Source: Trebouxia sp. TZW2008 (lineage: Eukaryota > Chlorophyta > Trebouxiophyceae > Trebouxiales > Trebouxiaceae). Taken from it: a DNA stretch of 64,000 bases. The notes beneath the pieces were generated by a model, which saw only the letters and a program-made list of their open reading frames with translations, made no database searches and was not told where the DNA came from. The stretch is from positions 125,870 to 189,869 of the forward strand of contig BDIU01000242.1 in NCBI GenBank assembly GCA_002118135.1, read 5' to 3'. Positions within the stretch are counted from its first letter, which is position 1; each line of letters starts with the position of its first letter. This document shows positions 60,801 through 64,000 of the stretch, piece after piece. Position numbers and translations under genes: made by a program.

Positions 60801-61988
60801 GCCCTTCTGGGTCCCAGTACCCACCCCCTCCTGCAAGAGGGGTTGATGCCCCCTTGCCTGGGCCCCCCAGTAGAGGCCCTGCTGGCGAGCGTGAGACTGC
60901 TGAGGAGAGGGCGGAAAGAAGACGGCGAGATGAGATCAGAGGGGTATGTCATGTTACTGCTGCACGTATCAACATCCTCCCTTCTTGTACATGGCAATGC
61001 TCTGTCATGTGAGATAAGTCTTGGTCAAGGTGGCGAAATGTGCAGCTGGCTTCATTCGTCGCTCTGTATGACATCCTGCTTTGTGGACATTCGCTGCTGA
61101 TCATGTTTGTGGTATGCTGGGCTTTGCTTGCGGTGTGCTAGGCTGTGCGCTTCAGCACTGATTGAATGAGATATGCAGAGCAATCTGATCCTTGGAGGTC
61201 TGTAGCTGCATAGCATACATAAGCTGATTGACTGGCATTTAGAGCTCGAAATCTAGCCTGTGCATCCATGTTAGACAAGTATTTCAGCTCCTGCTTTGTT
61301 GCACATCAGCACATCAGCCAGCGCTGCTCATGTGTGCACACCAAGCTGCTGACTCACCACCCAAAATGTGACAATTGTTCTGCAGGAACGCAAGCGTGAG
61401 AGAGAAAGGGAGCGTCGTCTAGATGCCAAGGATGCTCATGGAGTGAAGAAGAGCAAGCTGACAAGAGACAGGGACAGGGACATTTCAGAGAAGATCGCAT
61501 TGGGTCAAGCCAATGTGGGCGCTACTGGTCAGCCTATGTACGACCAGAGGCTCTTCAACCAAGACACTGGGGTTGCATCTGGTTTGGGAGCCGACGACAC
61601 ATACAATGTCTATGATAAGGCGCTGTTCGTTGACAAGGGCTCAGGCTTGTACAAACCCAACAAGCAAGTCGACGATGATGAGCCTGTCGATGCCGACAAA
61701 GATGGGCGTAGGTTCAAGCCCGACAAGGGCTTCAGCGGCGTTGACTATGGCGCTGCAAGCAGACAAGACACAGGACCTGTGCAGTTTGAAAGGGAAGAAG
61801 TTGAGGCTGATCCCTTTGGTCTGGAGAAGTTTGTGGGCGATGTACGCAGTGGCAGTAGAAAGAAGAATGCTTTGGATGGCATTGGTGGCGGTGGCGCCAT
61901 GCGTGCCGGCGGTGGCGGTGGCAAGTATGAAGACTACGCTGGCGGCTCCTCTAGATCATCAGTGCAGTTTGAGCGGAGCCGGCATTGA
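57803..61988 (+). CDS. SKIP: SNW/SKIP spliceosomal protein (Prp45 homologue)
   Basis: Six exons: 57803-58198, 58361-58621, 58993-59245, 60169-60310, 60760-60943, 61386-61988 (tga). They total 612 residues with all phases consistent. The SNW core is clear: PEIQVAQFPLDMG, DSILRQGRNKDKIIYSDHKS, FIKYTPSQQ, KMQDMPVDPMEPPKFRHKK, DWKIPPSISNWKNPKGYTIP, LDKRLAADGRGLQ, then the charged helix VARELQAREKEKKEQELRDL, a second basic region, and KSKLTRDRDRDISEKIALG. The C-terminus is Gly-rich. SKIP belongs to the activated spliceosome (NTC-related) and in plants also acts in transcription. Intron 2 appears to start with GC (58622) rather than GT, because the flanking exons join only there to give the conserved FRHKK-VPRG sequence. 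Confidence 0.93.
60050..60115 (+). repeat. Upstream copy of SKIP exon 4 acceptor and start
   Basis: GCTGTGCACTTGAGACAAGG and GAGTGGCGCCTGAC duplicate the real exon start (GCTGTGCAGTTGAGACAAGG, GAGTGGCGCGTGAG at 60162). The acceptor CAG is CAC in the copy. Confidence 0.85.
60600..60720 (+). repeat. Upstream copy of SKIP exon 5
   Basis: GGGGTGCTGGAGTTGCTGAT and GGAGACAGGGATATCCGCCC duplicate the real exon 5 start at 60760 (GGGGTGCTGGTATTGCTGTT). The copy also includes the CCCCC(A/T)CCT..AAG and AGGGGCAAC stretches. It lacks the CAG acceptor. Confidence 0.85.
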
Positions 61989-62896
61989 ATAGATAGACAT
62001 GGCTAGTGCCCTTTCATGACATGGTCAAGGCTGTGTTGTTGGCAGTCAGGAATGTGCAGTGAAACTATGCCGCACAGGCTAGGCAGCTGCAAGCATAATA
62101 TGCAAGACAAGCTACGTGGTTATCTGACTGGAACAGCATCAATTCACCTTGTTTGTTGCAGCCCTGATTTGGTAACCCTGTTGAACAAGCATACTGTGCT
62201 TCATGTCATGCAACTGCGCTCTCTGCTTTACATGCTCATCTGCAGATTGATTTCCTTTCAGCCATCATTTGTATGTCCGCTCAGGGTTTTGAGTGGTGCA
62301 TTGTGAATTTTTTCATCGGCTTGTTCAACTTGGCCACCTATGGCACCCTACAGCAGCGTTGTCCCTTGGGTCAGTGACCTAGGATTGATGGCCTTGCACA
62401 CCAATTTTGCATGCGCAATTGGCGTTTAGATTGACAGTATTGGCTTTCCATTAGGAGCTGAGATGCTACATGAGCATGTAAGTTGAGGGACCTTCCGGCA
62501 TTAGCAGTCACCTGCTAAACAGCTGTTTTTGCTTCCCTGCTGCAAGTATCGGCATTGCAGCACAGCAAGGCTGCTTTGCAAATAGCTTATCAGCATCTGA
62601 TGCAAGGCACCCGTCTCATGCACGGCATCGTTTCTGCACAGCTGACAATGCGTGTGTTGTTTAGCTGACAGCATGGCTCGTTACACTATTCTGCATGCAT
62701 CTTTTGCCTGGTACAGGCAAGGGACACCTCGGCCAGAGGCGAATTTCCATAAATTGTCTGACAAACATGACCTAATTTGGGGGAAGGTCCACTGGTCCAA
62801 CGCTTTTGGCCCAACTTCGCTAACTTCGGATGCATGCTGTCCTGCGGACGACTCATTTCGCAACGCAGGCGATCCCTCTGACCTGCCTGGCGAAGC
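61989..62896. other. Intergenic region, SKIP to SR factor
   Basis: About 900 bp between tandem genes. It should contain the SKIP 3' UTR and the promoter of the SR gene. The overlapping frames at 62652-62990 on both strands are not called. No further structure seen. Confidence 0.5.
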
Positions 62897-64000
62897 ATGT
62901 CGGCGTCGCGATCTCCACCGGGCCGATATACAGGCAGCAGATCGCCTAGCCCGAGGCAAGATGAGAACAGGCCCAGATCCATGTCCCTAGAGAGACCTCA
63001 GCGAAGGCCTGCGAGGTCACCAACCAGACCTGCCCACAGCAAAGATACTAGATACAGCTTGTATGTCAGCGGCTTGTCACCCAAGGTGACGGAGGATGAT
63101 CTGTATGAGCATTTTGCCAAAGAGGGCAAGGTATACCTGTCTTCCATGTGCCGCCTTGTTTTTGTGCGTATGTCTCACGATATTGCAACTCTGTTGAGAT
63201 CACATCAATCTGCTGCTGCCATCATGCGTGCCGCCGTTGCACGGCTGCTGCGAGGCTCTTTCGTGACAGCGCTGTGTACCCGTGACAGTGCAACTGACAG
63301 GCACCTACCTGTTGGTTCAAGACCGCAAAGCCTTCCCTTATTCGCAAACACAGCTGGCGACAGACTCTGCAACTTGTGCGTCGTGATTATGCTGCAGGTT
63401 ACAGAGTCCAGGATTGTTTCAGACCCACGAACATATGAGTCGCGAGGGTTTGGCTTTATTGGCTACGCAACTGAGCAGGTACTCAGTTGTCGCTACAATT
63501 GATGCGATCGACACTCAGACATGTGCGCAAGTCAGCCTCTGATTTTTGATACGCGACAGCTTGACACGAGACTCTTTGCTGCTATAGGAGCAAGATGACG
63601 CCATCAAATACCTGGACGACTCAAACCTGCAAGGCCGCGCCATTAGAGTGGAAAAGGTACCGCAGCCTCCTCCCATCTGCAGTCTATGGCGCCTCTCCTC
63701 GTCCACAACCGCAGCCCTTCACACAATCATCCCTCTCCAAATGCCAGTGCCACACCTTGCTTCCCAGACTGCATGACCTTCGCTCCCCAAAGCCCTTACC
63801 CATACTCCTCTTCACCTCACCAAACCCAGCGCAACTTCCAGTATCAGCTGCGTCACACAGCCTCTTCACTTTTACTGGCCCTTTCCACAATCCAGCTCGC
63901 ACGTCTGGAGCCACACCCGTAGATAGCCTCTCACTCTTTTCCCACTTCCACACTGCTTCCACCTGACCCTCTCAGCTTTACGCATAACCAGCCCACTTGA
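62897..64000 (+). CDS. SR-type RRM splicing factor (Tra2/SR45a-like), 3' partial
   Basis: Exons 62897-63130, 63398-63478 and 63588-63656 join in phase 0 and give 128 residues before the gene continues past the window. The N-terminus is an Arg/Ser domain (SRSPPGRYTGSRSPSPRQ, RPARSPTRPAHSKD). The RRM follows, with RNP2 LYVSGL, then VTEDDLYEHFAKEGK, RNP1 RGFGFIGY and DAIKYLDDSNLQGRAIRVEK. RS-RRM order with this RNP1 context fits Transformer-2/SR45a proteins, which bind exonic enhancers; an RS domain after the RRM would settle it. From 63657 a pyrimidine-rich sequence runs to the edge, read as intron. The gene follows SKIP in the same orientation. Confidence 0.85.

Overview
The window is nuclear DNA of a eukaryote. 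Every confident gene is split by GT-AG introns, whose acceptors are mostly TGCAG, and exon phases add up across many exons. The protein set (POD1/TAPT1-type ER membrane protein, AtPH1-like single PH-domain protein, SKIP/SNW, SR-type RRM factor, single-box Nudix, AMN1-type F-box/LRR) and the moderate GC content fit a green alga, probably trebouxiophyte-like. The lineage is inference. No rRNA, tRNA, CRISPR array or transposase/reverse-transcriptase gene was recognised.

Layout, left to right: an F-box/LRR gene (minus, 3' end outside the window); a membrane-anchored Nudix hydrolase (plus) divergent from it; an 11-kb, 14-exon CocE/NonD (S15-type) hydrolase gene (plus) with one in-frame TAG in its first exon; about 2 kb of minisatellite and a dispersed repeat; a MYND-TPR-RING gene (plus); about 10.5 kb with no recognisable gene, made largely of degenerate tandem repeats and holding one long fold-back at 32.04-32.14 kb; a large Pro/Gln-rich repeat protein (minus); an armadillo-repeat gene (plus) divergent from it; a TAPT1/POD1-family gene (minus) convergent with the armadillo gene; a small PH-domain gene (plus) divergent from TAPT1; the spliceosomal protein SKIP (plus); and the 5' part of a Tra2/SR45a-like splicing factor (plus) running off the right edge.

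The strongest unexpected signal is in the introns. In nearly every long gene, one exon edge with its splice site is tandemly repeated on the intron side: acceptor-plus-exon-start copies pile up upstream of the real exon, and exon-end-plus-donor copies pile up downstream of it. About twenty such cases occur on both strands. The working copy is always the one nearest the exon body and keeps frame, while the outer copies decay. This explains much of the intron length and many of the short spurious open frames.

For the CocE, Nudix, TAPT1, PH, SKIP and SR genes the exon lengths sum to whole codons with matching phases, so those models are well supported. The armadillo and MYND genes each have at least one unresolved junction. 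Three head-to-head gene pairs share short intergenic regions that probably hold bidirectional promoters. SKIP and the SR factor are neighbouring splicing genes.
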